Shown: positions 36,469 through 45,274 of the stretch, in pieces
Position numbering within the stretch: position 1 is the stretch's first letter
How the letters are laid out: each line of letters starts with the position of its first letter
Source of the DNA: Halobacterium sp. DL1
GTDB lineage: Archaea; Halobacteriota; Halobacteria; Halobacteriales; Halobacteriaceae
Length of the DNA stretch: 64,000 nt
Direction: 5' to 3'
NCBI GenBank assembly: GCA_000230955.3
Contig: CP007060.1
Coordinates: forward strand, 1,364,001-1,428,000
Notes under the pieces: generated by a model
What the model was told of the DNA's origin: nothing
The model's database searches: none
The model's input: only the letters and a program-made list of their open reading frames with translations
Position numbers and translations under genes: made by a program

Positions 36469-37786
36469 CGAGACGGTCGTCGAGAGCGACGGGGTCACTG
36501 TGAGCAAGTTCTTCAACGGAGAGGACTTCCCGGTGCCCGCCGTCGCCTTCGACGTCTCCTCCTCACGGGACAGCCCCGTGGAACTGCGAATCGTCGACGA
36601 GATACCCGAAGAGTTCGGCATCGACCAGATCGGCTTCCACCCCGAGTACGGGAGCGAGAACTGGACCGCCAGCGGCGACGGCGTCGTCCGCTTCGAGCGC
36701 GAGATCGAGGCCGGCGAGACGTTCACCACCGTCTACGGCGTCCGCATGGAGGACGGCCAGGACGAGACACCGTTCCTCTCCGCGCCGACCGTCGAGATCG
36801 ACGGCGAAGACATCGACGACGTCGTCCCGCCCGAGTCCACCGACGTCGTCCGCGAACTCGCGGGCGGCGAGCGCGACACCGTCCCCGGCCTCGAGGACGA
36901 CGAGGAACTGGAAGCCGAGGTCGCCGCGAGTTCCGGCGGCATCGACTCCCTGGACGACGACGCCGAAATCCTGGAGGGCGACATCGACCTCGGGTCCGAC
37001 GACGCGGCCGACGCGGCGGCAGACTCGGACGCCGATGCGGACAAGGACTTCCTCGACGCCGACGACGAGGACCCGGACCCCGTCGAGGCCGGAGAGGAAC
37101 TCGACCCGGTCGATGGCGGTGAAGACGACGAGAGCGACGTCGGGCTTCCCGACCCCGACGCGCCGAGCGAGACAGCCATCGGCGCGGACGCCGACCCGGT
37201 CACCGAGACGGCGAGCCTGGACGAGGAACCTCCGGCCGCTATTGGCTTCGACGCCGGTGACGTCGCCGGCGCACTCGCGGAGGCCATCCGCCAGGACGAG
37301 GTCAGCGACGAGGACATGGAGACGCTCGACGAGGCGTTCGGCGGCATCTCGGGCAGCACGGAGGTCGAGATAGAGCACGTCCAGAGCCGCGTCTCCGAAC
37401 TCGAGGCGTACACGGACGCCCTCGAGGCGTTCCTCGACGATAACGGTCCGGCACAGGACCTGCTGGCGGAACTCGAAGCGGACGTCGGGAGCCTCTCCGA
37501 GGACCTCGGTGAACTGGAGGCCAGCGTGGAGAACGCGGCCGACGAGCGGGAGACGCTCCGGGAGCGCGTCGCGGACGTCGAGGCGGAGTTCGACGCCGTC
37601 GACGACCTCTCCGACGACCTCGAGCGCCTCCGTGGCGACGTCGAGGCACTCGACGAGCGCGTCGCCGACACCGAGGACGCGGTCTTCGAGATCGGGGACA
37701 TCGAGGACGACCTCGAGGACCTCGAGGACCACGTCGACGAGATCGAGGAGTGGCGCAACCAGCTGTCGGACGTCTTCGGCACGTAG
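36461..37786 (+). CDS. Acidic coiled-coil protein of unknown function
   Basis: A 441-residue protein if the GTG at 36461 is used. The N-terminal domain (about 1-110) is beta-rich with VSKFFNGEDFPVPAVAFDVSS, VELRIVDEIPEEFG and VRFEREIEAGETFTTVYG, like a small beta-sandwich. The middle (about 115-270) is an extreme Asp/Glu/Ala-rich linker. The C-terminal third is a long coiled coil (about 300-435) with heptads such as LAELEADVGSLSEDLGELEASV. No membrane span or catalytic motif. In-frame GTGs at 36425 and 36452 are alternative starts. Confidence 0.68.
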   Translation: MSDETVVESDGVTVSKFFNGEDFPVPAVAFDVSSSRDSPVELRIVDEIPEEFGIDQIGFHPEYGSENWTASGDGVVRFEREIEAGETFTTVYGVRMEDGQDETPFLSAPTVEIDGEDIDDVVPPESTDVVRELAGGERDTVPGLEDDEELEAEVAASSGGIDSLDDDAEILEGDIDLGSDDAADAAADSDADADKDFLDADDEDPDPVEAGEELDPVDGGEDDESDVGLPDPDAPSETAIGADADPVTETASLDEEPPAAIGFDAGDVAGALAEAIRQDEVSDEDMETLDEAFGGISGSTEVEIEHVQSRVSELEAYTDALEAFLDDNGPAQDLLAELEADVGSLSEDLGELEASVENAADERETLRERVADVEAEFDAVDDLSDDLERLRGDVEALDERVADTEDAVFEIGDIEDDLEDLEDHVDEIEEWRNQLSDVFGT

Positions 37787-37851
37787 GCGAACTCGGCCGG
37801 GGTATCCCCGGAAGCGGAACCGTTTTTGACGCGCGAGGGCTCTTTCCCACA

Positions 37852-38760
37852 ATGACTACGCCGGTTCGCGTCGCCGTCCCGCGCAAGGGACGGCCGCTGG
37901 AAGCCGTTCTCGACCGCCTCGCGGCGTGCGCCGACGCGACGAGCGTCGCGGACAATGTCGTCTCGACGCTGCGCTATGAGAAGGCGCTCGCGAAGGACGA
38001 GCAGACCGACGACCGCGGCGTCTACGAGCGCCTCGCCGCGTACAGCGACCCCGACGACCCGAACCGTCCCGACTACACGCTTCTCCGGGACGCGCGCGCC
38101 GGGAAACCCCGGCGCATCGCCTTCGACTCGCTCTCTCTCGACGTCGACGGGACGCCGGTTCAGTTGATCGGCCGGGAGGAGCCGTTCCGCGCGCTGCGCA
38201 CCCACGAGTTCGCGCTCGGCTTCGACAGCGCCGACCTCGTCCTCGAGGAGGTCGTCCAGTTGCGCCCGGAGCCGCTGTCGACCATCGCGGACCTGAACGC
38301 CCGAATCGACCCACACGACACCGACGTCCGGGTCGTCTCGGGGCTCGGCGACACCGTCTACCACACGCTGCTGGCGACGCCCGCTGCTGTCCAGTCCGTC
38401 GACGCCGACGGACTCGACCGGGAGTTCCTCGCCGCCTACGAGGGCGAGGTCTGTATCAGTCCGCGCTACGAGCGCCTCGTGGAGGCCGTTCTCGGCACGG
38501 ACGCCACAGAGGGCGTGGAGTTCGTCTACCCCGACGCGGGCCGCGAGGAGGAAGCTGCCGTCGCGGACACCGGCGTCGGCGTCTACCTCACGGTTACTGG
38601 TTCTACCGCGCGCGAACACGGTCTCGAGGTGGGCGAGCCGCTGTTCCCAAGCGAGACGGTGCTGATGCAGAACAGCTCCGAAGCCGAGGGCGCCGACGTC
38701 GAGGCGGTCCAGCGCGCGCTCACCACCGAACCGTCGGAAACCGCGATTCCGCCGCAGTAG
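37852..38760 (+). CDS. Conserved haloarchaeal protein with HisG-like N-terminus
   Basis: A 302-residue soluble protein. The start MTTPVRVAVPRKGRPLEAVL resembles the first strand and loop of ATP phosphoribosyltransferase (HisG), including the KGRxLE signature. The middle segment TIADLNARIDPHDTDVRVVSGLGDTVYHTLLA and the second half do not match HisG, and the HisG phosphate loop is not recognisable. It may be a diverged periplasmic-binding-fold relative with a new ligand. The start at 37852 is fixed by BoxA CCGTTTTTGA (about 37820-37829). hisF is elsewhere in the window, so this is not a his operon. Confidence 0.6.
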   Translation: MTTPVRVAVPRKGRPLEAVLDRLAACADATSVADNVVSTLRYEKALAKDEQTDDRGVYERLAAYSDPDDPNRPDYTLLRDARAGKPRRIAFDSLSLDVDGTPVQLIGREEPFRALRTHEFALGFDSADLVLEEVVQLRPEPLSTIADLNARIDPHDTDVRVVSGLGDTVYHTLLATPAAVQSVDADGLDREFLAAYEGEVCISPRYERLVEAVLGTDATEGVEFVYPDAGREEEAAVADTGVGVYLTVTGSTAREHGLEVGEPLFPSETVLMQNSSEAEGADVEAVQRALTTEPSETAIPPQ

Positions 38761-38825
38761 CGACGGACGGGAGAGTTTGGTAGAACAGCGCCACCCACCG
38801 ACGCTGCCTCGGGTGCTGACATCGG

Positions 38826-39992
38826 TCACCCAGGCGGCCCATTTTCGCTGTCTGGCCCGGTCGATTCGACGTACTCCGTAGTGGCACCATCTTCGTCGGT
38901 GGCAGCCCGTGGCTCGTCCGTGGTTGCAGTCTCCCGGGATTCGGGACGCACGAGCAGCGGGAGGACGTTCACGACGAACTCGACGATGACCACCATCAAC
39001 AGCGGTGCCAGGAAGATGCCGTACCAGCCGAACAGCACGGGACCGAGCAGGTACGCGAACATCACGAGCCCCATGTGGTAGCGCTCGCCCGACAGCCTCG
39101 GTCGGATGTACGTCCGGACGACGTTGTCGAACACCACGCTCATGAAGAGGTAGAACGCGACGGGAATCCAGAGGAGGGACTGGTCTGCGTTGTAGGCACG
39201 GAGCCCCAGGAACGCGACGATGAACGCGTACACGACCGAGCGCCCGACGAGCGGCACGAGGGTGAACAGCCCGGTGACGACAGCCAGCAGTAGCGCCGTC
39301 GGAATCCGGAGGGGCGCCGGTGCGACGAGATTGAAGACGGTGTAGATGATTGCAGCCAGCACGATGACGGCGAATATCGTGAGAGAGTAGCCGAAGTAGA
39401 CCGACGTCAGGCCCCGGTCGACGCCGCGGAGGTAGTCGGCGCTCAGTGAATCCGGGCCCAGGACGTTGGTTTCGAACCACCCGGCTAGCCGCCGGTCTTC
39501 AGTGAGCAGGAAGAACGCCAGGATGAGCACGAGGGAGACGTTGAACAGCGTCGTCGCCAGCACACCGACCACGACGCCGAACTGGTCGAGCACCGGCGAG
39601 ACCGCGGGGTTCTGGAGTATCACGACGACGGTCTCGACGGGGTCCGTCGGGAGCTCCGCGACCGAGAACGGGAGGTCCCTGAGGGCGGCCTCGACGGTCT
39701 CCGAGGAGAGGAATCTGAGTATCTGTCCCAGCGCGATAGCGAGGAACGCTGCGACGAAGAGGAGGATGGGGACGACGATGAGGAGGAGCGTGAGTACGGC
39801 CGCTAGCGACCGCGAGGGGGCGTGGCGCTGGAGTCGGCGCGAGATGGGGCGCGCGACGTAGTAGGTGAACAGCCCGAAGACGATCCAGCCGACGTTCTGG
39901 CGTCCGACCCAGACGAGCACCCCGAAGATGACGAGGCCCAGAATCCACCAGGCAATTCCAGGGCGTTGGGGCCGGGTCCCCGCTTCGACCAT
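38826..39992 (-). CDS. AI-2E/PerM-family membrane exporter
   Basis: A 388-residue membrane protein with about eight spans of the AI-2E transporter (PerM, formerly UPF0118) family. Typical features are two N-terminal helices, a long soluble loop at about 90-135, and the membrane segments around VVTGLFTLVPLVGRSVVYAF and LLGPVLFGWYGIFLAPLL. Members export varied small solutes, including Na+/Li+ in some haloarchaeal and bacterial cases. The C-terminal 35 residues are polar and acidic. BoxA-like GGTTAACTG lies about 28 bp before the ATG, so it is leaderless. Confidence 0.88.
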   Translation of the reverse strand: MVEAGTRPQRPGIAWWILGLVIFGVLVWVGRQNVGWIVFGLFTYYVARPISRRLQRHAPSRSLAAVLTLLLIVVPILLFVAAFLAIALGQILRFLSSETVEAALRDLPFSVAELPTDPVETVVVILQNPAVSPVLDQFGVVVGVLATTLFNVSLVLILAFFLLTEDRRLAGWFETNVLGPDSLSADYLRGVDRGLTSVYFGYSLTIFAVIVLAAIIYTVFNLVAPAPLRIPTALLLAVVTGLFTLVPLVGRSVVYAFIVAFLGLRAYNADQSLLWIPVAFYLFMSVVFDNVVRTYIRPRLSGERYHMGLVMFAYLLGPVLFGWYGIFLAPLLMVVIVEFVVNVLPLLVRPESRETATTDEPRAATDEDGATTEYVESTGPDSENGPPG

Positions 39993-40252
39993 GTGACTAC
40001 TACTACTGCGGCGACACAGTTAACCTTTCAGCGCACCAGTACGTTCTGCGAGCGTCGCTGTGGATTCTGCGTCTGGATCACGTCGCACGGCCACGGACAC
40101 CGGCACGAGGGAGGCTGTGAGCAGGGCCCGCGTGTGTCCCGAAGTAGATATCCGAGCGTGGAGGTTCACGGTCACCCGTTCGCCGCGACCACGGTAACGG
40201 TGTCCTCGTTACTATCGACGAGACGTGCGCAGCGCCAGGGGAACAGCGCCAC

Positions 40253-41707
40253 TCAGCCGCTACAGTTCCGTTCGACGAGCAGCACGCGGTTCGTCGGCTC
40301 CGGGCCGTCGAGACGCGTCGGCTGGAGGACGGCGTAGACGGAGACGTTCCGGAGTGTGGCGTCGTTGCGGGCGTCCCAGCGCTCGCAGAGGTAGCCAGCG
40401 AACTGCGAGGAGAGTTCCGGAGCGTCCGCGCCCTGGAGGTTGGTGAGGTACTTCCGCCAGCGCGCGCTGGGGTACGTCGAGGAGACGTCTGGCGGTTTCT
40501 CCCAGTCGAAGCTGCCGCCCTGGAACGCGTCGACGCGCTCACCCGACTCGAGCGTGCCGGGCGCCGTGAACCACGCGTCGGTCCCCAGCGGTGCCGGTGC
40601 GAACATGTTCCACCGCGGGCTGGGGTCGCTGTTCACCGGCGCGTCCTGGGGGATGGCCACGAACCCGACGGTCGCAGCGTTCCAGACGAGCACGACCACC
40701 AGCACGACGGCGAGTCCGCCGGAGAGCGACCGGTTCCACCACAGCCGAACCGACTCGGGGGGCGTCGGAAGCGAGACCAGCGGCAGCGTCTCACGAAGCC
40801 GACGCTCCCACCCGTGGACGGGCAGGTCGCGGAGTACTGGAACTGCGTCCCGACCGGGCAGTCGGTCCCAGACCACGGCCGGGACGAACGGGAGCAACGC
40901 CGCGACGGAGATGAGCGGGAAGAGGCCGAGTTGCATCGTGGCGAGCATCCCGAGGTGCATCGCCGCGAACAGCGCGACGAGCGCGGCGCGCAGCCACCCC
41001 GTCAGCACGAGCAGGAGGAACGACCCCGCGACCAGCGTTATCCAGAGCTTGTCGAACGCCGCCAGGAGTCCGGGGTACTGGGCGAGCACCTCGCCGAACC
41101 CGACGACGAACATGTCGAGGCTGAAGACGTACTCGATGGCCTCGCCGCTCTTCCAGACGTCGCTGCGGAGTTTGAGCGCGGCGTTGACGGAGTAGACGAC
41201 CACCACCTGCAGGAGCACGCCCGCGGTGGCCACGGACAGCACTCGACCCCGGTGGTTCTCGCTCCGGACGGCGTCGACGGACCACCGCTCGCCGAGCGGG
41301 AGGAAGATTGCCCAGAGGAACAGCATCCGGAAGAGGATGTCCCCGCCGTTCAGTACCATCGGGTTCCGGTACTGAAGAGAGACGAGCAACACGCCGGTCA
41401 CCACGGTCGCGAGCGTCGTCCGGTAGCCGACGAGCATCGCGAGCGCGACGACGGCGGCCAGCACGAACAGCGCTCCCTGGACCCACGCGCTGCCCGACAG
41501 CGCGTGGATTGAGAACTGACTGATCTCGGGCCACCGCTCGTACAGCAACGCTGTCGGCAGGACGCCGGCGTCCGTGTAGAACGCGACGAGGCTCCGCGAG
41601 CGGAGGGCCAGGTCGGCGAGCACGAGGCTGGCGAGCGCGACGCGGAACGCCGCCAGCGCTCGCTCGTCCGCGCCGAACCGGCTGGCGACTGCGTCCCGGA
41701 CTGTCAC
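40253..41707 (-). CDS. HTTM (vitamin-K-carboxylase-like) membrane protein
   Basis: A 484-residue protein of the HTTM family, related to vitamin-K-dependent gamma-carboxylases by its horizontally transferred transmembrane domain. About seven spans occupy residues 20-300. The segment YRNPMVLNGGDILFRMLFLWAIFLPLG matches the family core. The C-terminal domain (about 350-484) is extracellular or beta-rich with few motifs. Its substrate in haloarchaea is unknown. I use GTG at 41707, with BoxA AGCTTATTCG about 27 bp upstream; the frame above it contains no family sequence. Confidence 0.8.
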   Translation of the reverse strand: MTVRDAVASRFGADERALAAFRVALASLVLADLALRSRSLVAFYTDAGVLPTALLYERWPEISQFSIHALSGSAWVQGALFVLAAVVALAMLVGYRTTLATVVTGVLLVSLQYRNPMVLNGGDILFRMLFLWAIFLPLGERWSVDAVRSENHRGRVLSVATAGVLLQVVVVYSVNAALKLRSDVWKSGEAIEYVFSLDMFVVGFGEVLAQYPGLLAAFDKLWITLVAGSFLLLVLTGWLRAALVALFAAMHLGMLATMQLGLFPLISVAALLPFVPAVVWDRLPGRDAVPVLRDLPVHGWERRLRETLPLVSLPTPPESVRLWWNRSLSGGLAVVLVVVLVWNAATVGFVAIPQDAPVNSDPSPRWNMFAPAPLGTDAWFTAPGTLESGERVDAFQGGSFDWEKPPDVSSTYPSARWRKYLTNLQGADAPELSSQFAGYLCERWDARNDATLRNVSVYAVLQPTRLDGPEPTNRVLLVERNCSG

Positions 41708-41728
41708 AGTTGGTCCTCCCGTGCACGC

Positions 41729-41738
41729 CGAATAAGCT
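41729..41738 (-). promoter_or_regulatory. BoxA element deciding the HTTM gene start
   Basis: AGCTTATTCG on the minus strand, centred about 27 bp before the GTG at 41707. Confidence 0.5.
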
Positions 41739-41809
41739 TTCCGTGGGCCACCCGGCACCACCGGCCCCGAGTCGGGGCTTTATGCGCGTGGGAGGCGTGC
41801 AATCGACGG

Positions 41810-42634
41810 ATGACAGACGCCGACAGCGAGGGCCAACAGCGCTCGACGTACACTTGGTCGGCGGGCCGCTATCCGTCGCTCGCGCCGAACTTCCTGCCGG
41901 CCATCGCCCGCGTGGTGAGCGCGGCGGGAATCGACCCCGGGAACCGGGTGCTCGACGTCGGTTGTGGCACGGGGAACGCCGCGCTGACCGCCCGCCGCGC
42001 CGGCGCGGAGGTGGTCGGCGTCGACGTCACGCGACCGATGCTCGAACTGGCCCGCGAGGGCGCCGCGCTGGCCGACTACGACGACATCGAGTGGGTCGCG
42101 GGGGACGCCGAGGTGCTCCCGTTCCCGGACGGCAGTTTCGACGCCGTGCTCTCGAACTTCGGGCACGTGTTCTCCCCGGAGGCGAGCGTCGCGGGCAGCG
42201 AGATGGTCCGGGTCGCGCGCGAGGGCGGCCGGGTGGCGTTCACCGCATGGTCGCCGAACGGCCTAGTCGGGGCGCTTACCGACGTCCTCGACGACCACGT
42301 GGCCCACGAGAACCACGACCCGTGGGCCCACCTCCGCTGGGGGAAGCCGGGGTTCGTCCGGGAGCAACTGGGTGAACACTGCGAACTCTCTGTGCAGCGC
42401 CGCATCGCCCGCTTCCGGTACGTCTCCCCGCAGCACTTCTGGCGGGAGTTCGCCGAGGAGTCGGGGCCACTGTCGCCGGCGCTCAGACAGCTAGAGGAGC
42501 AGGACGCCCGGGAAGCACTCCGCAGGGACGCGCTCGCGACGCTCGACGAGTGGTTCGCGGACAACGCGGTCCGCGTCGAGTACCTCCAGGTCCGTGGCAT
42601 CGTCGGCGGCGCCACGAGAGCGGACCGCGATTAA
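41810..42634 (+). CDS. Class I SAM-dependent methyltransferase
   Basis: A 274-residue methyltransferase of the UbiE/Methyltransf_11 type. The SAM-binding motif VLDVGCGTGNAAL begins near residue 47, the acidic VVGVDVTRPML follows, and FDAVLSNFGHVFSPEA is the post-motif region. The small-molecule or lipid substrate is not known; the proximity to the HTTM gene is divergent and does not decide it. BoxA GCTTTATGC (about 41778-41786) lies about 28 bp before the ATG. It is the last ordinary gene before the low-GC integrase patch. Confidence 0.85.
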   Translation: MTDADSEGQQRSTYTWSAGRYPSLAPNFLPAIARVVSAAGIDPGNRVLDVGCGTGNAALTARRAGAEVVGVDVTRPMLELAREGAALADYDDIEWVAGDAEVLPFPDGSFDAVLSNFGHVFSPEASVAGSEMVRVAREGGRVAFTAWSPNGLVGALTDVLDDHVAHENHDPWAHLRWGKPGFVREQLGEHCELSVQRRIARFRYVSPQHFWREFAEESGPLSPALRQLEEQDAREALRRDALATLDEWFADNAVRVEYLQVRGIVGGATRADRD

Positions 42635-42919
42635 GCTGACCGTCGGGGCCACCTTTCGCTGCTAGCTCCTCGTGACGAACGTTTCTCAAGCCAATTCCTC
42701 GTTCCTCGCTCCCCGCCCCATCGAGATCGGGTGCTCTGAGCGCTCCACGGTCGATGCAGTCGACGGACACTGACGAAATCGCCCGTAGCCATGCGATAGA
42801 ACGCCTCTGCAGGTGGATTGAGGTGCCGCTATCAGTTCTGAGAATACCTTCAGTGAAGGGGTCCAGTCAGGCACCGAGTTGATATAGCAGGATACAGTTT
42901 ACGAGTCTGCCACGCGACG
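42635..42919. other. Low-GC intergenic spacer downstream of the recombinase
   Basis: 285 bp with no plausible gene. The part next to the recombinase stop is AT-rich (GTTGATATAGCAGGATACAG near 42880, then a TTAGATAAGTATACTTTACG stretch at the gene end). No tRNA, att core or transposase fragment could be identified. Confidence 0.5.
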
Positions 42920-43972
42920 CTACGACAGGGAGTAGATGTTAGATAAGTATACTTTACGGACCCTGTCTCCCCAGTTGTGAGTGTACGTGTCGATGATGTC
43001 GTCCGCCACGTCTCCGCGGAGATATTTCACGACGCCGCGGTCTCCGGTTCGGTCCCGGAGGTGAGTCGTGAAGAAGTGTCGGAAGTAGTGGGGCGTGACG
43101 TTCTCCGCGGCGTCACCGCCCGTTCGGTACCAACCCGCTGCCTCGGCGTGTCGGCGCACCATTGAGCGCACCATCTCCGGCGTCAGGCGCTCTCCCCACG
43201 CGTCTCGCGTGCTCACGAACAGCGGCTCGGCCTCCGATGTGGCGTCGGGCCGTATTGCCAGCCACCGGACGAGAGCGGCTTTCAGCTCCCCGTCGACGGG
43301 AACGAGCGTCGCGCGCTTGCGCTTGTTCGACGCAGTCCGTTCTTCGCCGTTGACTGTCTCGCCGCGGCTCATCGCCGGATCGACGAACAGCGTGTCGGGT
43401 CGACCGTCGAGTTGTCCCCGGGTTCCGAGGTCGTAGGAACCCTCGACCGCCGGCGTGGCCAGTGAGACGTCGCGAACGTCGAGGTTGCAGAGTTCGCCGA
43501 CCCGCAGCCCTGTCTTCAGGAGCGCCACAATCACGGCGCGCTCTAGCGGGTGGGTGATATCGGCGACGAACTCCCGCATTCGCTCGACGGAGACCTCGCG
43601 GCGCGTCGGGTCGGTGTCGATGGCTTCGTCCATCTCCTGCATCACGAGCGCCATCGGGTTGGCGTCGAACGTCCCGACCTGGGTCATGTAGCTGTAGAAG
43701 CGGTTGAGGTAGGAGGCGTACGTGGCGACGGTACTCTCGGCGTGCTCGCCGCGGAGTTCGTGCACCCACGCGAGGCAGTCCCGGCGGTCCGCCTCCGCGG
43801 CCGTCGTGTCGAACTCCGTCAGGAACGCCTCGAACTCCTGGAGGACGCGGCCGTAGGCCTCCCGCGTCCGCTCGGACTTCCCGTGGTAGCCCATGTCCTC
43901 GAGGAAGTACTCGACCGGGTCCTCCGTGTCGGCGTCACCGCGGTCGGCAGCGGCCGATGCTTCACCGCTCAT
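42920..43972 (-). CDS. Tyrosine recombinase (XerA/integrase family)
   Basis: A 350-residue site-specific recombinase. An N-terminal SAM-like DNA-binding domain (about 15-115) precedes the catalytic domain. Catalytic residues visible are Arg157 (GLRVGE), Lys219/221 region (NKRKRATLVPV), His295 and Arg298 (HYFRH), and Tyr330 (DTYTHNWG). The usual LGH histidine is replaced in YLRGDVADD, a pattern I associate with a haloarchaeal branch. The start overlaps the stop of the DUF5805 gene (ATGA), so both are made together. It could resolve chromosome dimers or move an element; the gene-poor flanks suggest a former element. Confidence 0.88.
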   Translation of the reverse strand: MSGEASAAADRGDADTEDPVEYFLEDMGYHGKSERTREAYGRVLQEFEAFLTEFDTTAAEADRRDCLAWVHELRGEHAESTVATYASYLNRFYSYMTQVGTFDANPMALVMQEMDEAIDTDPTRREVSVERMREFVADITHPLERAVIVALLKTGLRVGELCNLDVRDVSLATPAVEGSYDLGTRGQLDGRPDTLFVDPAMSRGETVNGEERTASNKRKRATLVPVDGELKAALVRWLAIRPDATSEAEPLFVSTRDAWGERLTPEMVRSMVRRHAEAAGWYRTGGDAAENVTPHYFRHFFTTHLRDRTGDRGVVKYLRGDVADDIIDTYTHNWGDRVRKVYLSNIYSLS

Positions 43973-44346
43973 GCGTCCTCCTGGAGCACGAAGCCGTCAC
44001 GGCGCGGGTCGAAGCGAATCTCGCCCGCCTCTGACAGCGCCTGGACCGTCTCGTCGAGTCGGTCCTCGAAGTCTCCGGACAGTTCGTCGACGAGCTGGTC
44101 CCACGAGACGACCCCCTCCGCAGAGAGGGTCGCGAGGACCCGGTCTTCGAGGCCCTGACCCCTGGGGTCTGACCCCTCAGAACCACCTTCCTCGCGGTCG
44201 GTCAGGAACCCTCGTCGCCCGGCCTGTACCATCGACCGGAGGAACTCGCTGAGGGACATGTCCATCTCCTCTGCATGCGTCACCCACTGCTCCTTCTGGT
44301 GGGCTGGCACGTACGTCTTCACGACTGCTCGGTCGTCACCGGCCAT
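43969..44346 (-). CDS. DUF5805 protein, partner of the recombinase
   Basis: A 125-residue protein. The N-terminal half has AVVKTYVPAHQKEQW, then a ribbon-helix-helix-like MSLSEFLRSMVQAGRR segment. The C-terminal half has LEDRVLATLSAEGVVSWDQLVDELSG, a winged-helix-like unit. This architecture fits DUF5805, which in haloarchaea is commonly found directly before XerC/D-like recombinases, and suggests a DNA-binding accessory or directionality factor. The start at 44346 matches family length. It is coupled to the recombinase by ATGA. Confidence 0.82.
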   Translation of the reverse strand: MAGDDRAVVKTYVPAHQKEQWVTHAEEMDMSLSEFLRSMVQAGRRGFLTDREEGGSEGSDPRGQGLEDRVLATLSAEGVVSWDQLVDELSGDFEDRLDETVQALSEAGEIRFDPRRDGFVLQEDA

Positions 44347-45274
44347 GGACCACCGATTCGAGGCCGCCTCCTTCAATGTTCCCTTCTCCGTGGATAAAGA
44401 CCCTTATCCAGGAACTGGGCGCTACCATTTGGTGTTATGTAGTACCAGATTCGCCGATACAGTGGATGGAAAACACTGCCTTGGATGATAAGTGGATTTC
44501 CTATGTGGTGCTCCATAGAAGGATAAACTCTTCTGTCTGTTCGGCGGTTCGAGTCGGTTCGCCCCGTTCAGTTCCAGGCACACCAGTAGAATGCCCACCA
44601 GACTTGATCCGTCAAGCAACTCTCAATCCCGATTGGCGAGGCAATTGCGACGGATGCTCTGGGCTAGTGGAACTAGCTATCGCCGAGTGGGTCGAGGAGG
44701 GTTCGTAGTTCGGTTGACCAGGTCAGTCTACCATGCCGTTCTCCGGAAACCCGAACGACCGCACACTCGCTTCTCGGCTCGGACGGCTGGTGGAGCACCC
44801 TCACACCCCAACAGGCAGTGAACTGGGGCCTGGATAGTTCGGACCCACAACACAGAGTACACCGGGCGCACTGAGTCCTTTCGCTCAGCGGCACAGCTAG
44901 TGTGTCGAATGTGGTTCTCCTAGCCCGTTTCCTATAGGGTGAGCGGCTTCAGCAGCGGAGGAACGCAGCATGAATCGCATCGAGTGATATCGAAGGAGAA
45001 TCGGAAGCCACTCTCGTGCGCTGGCTCGTTGGGCGCGCATCGCAGTCGACGAGTGGAGCCCCGAACTGATTCGGGGGTGAATGCCTCGATTTATGGGATT
45101 CTCGAATTTTGAAATCGTGTGTCGAGGCAGTCGCGCTGTCCGAACAGCAACTCGTAAACTGTATGCTGCGATACGAAGGCCTCGGTGGATTTTCTTCTTC
45201 GTTTTGGTCGAAAACCAACACGCAGCGACCTACGGAAACGGAGACGACGAGGTCCAGCAACCCGTTGGTTGGGG
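44347..45274. other. Gene-poor low-GC patch beside the recombinase
   Basis: 928 bp without a credible gene. Local GC is far below the rest: in 44461-44520 only 26 of 60 bases are G or C, while coding rows nearby are mostly G/C. Short open frames (for example 44376-44708 and 45081-45240 on the plus strand) have no acidic bias and no recognisable domain. A small perfect inverted repeat CTAGT-GGA-ACTAG lies at 44664-44676. The patch looks like decayed or foreign DNA left by an element carried with the recombinase. Confidence 0.6.

Noticed and set aside
33829-36729. 966-residue minus-strand ORF
   Set aside because: It runs through five real genes in the wrong phase with no recognisable domain.
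36733-39480. 915-residue minus-strand ORF
   Set aside because: A Ser/Arg-rich mirror of the acidic coiled-coil protein; no domain.
44530-44570. GGTTCGAGTC resembling a tRNA T-arm
   Set aside because: The flanking bases cannot form the stem, and no acceptor, anticodon or D arm is found nearby.
44376-44708. 110-residue plus-strand ORF in the low-GC patch
   Set aside because: It is not acidic, has no recognised domain, and has no BoxA at the right distance.
45081-45240. Possible transposase remnant in the low-GC patch
   Set aside because: Translations in all frames show no DDE or other transposase motif that I could recognise with confidence.
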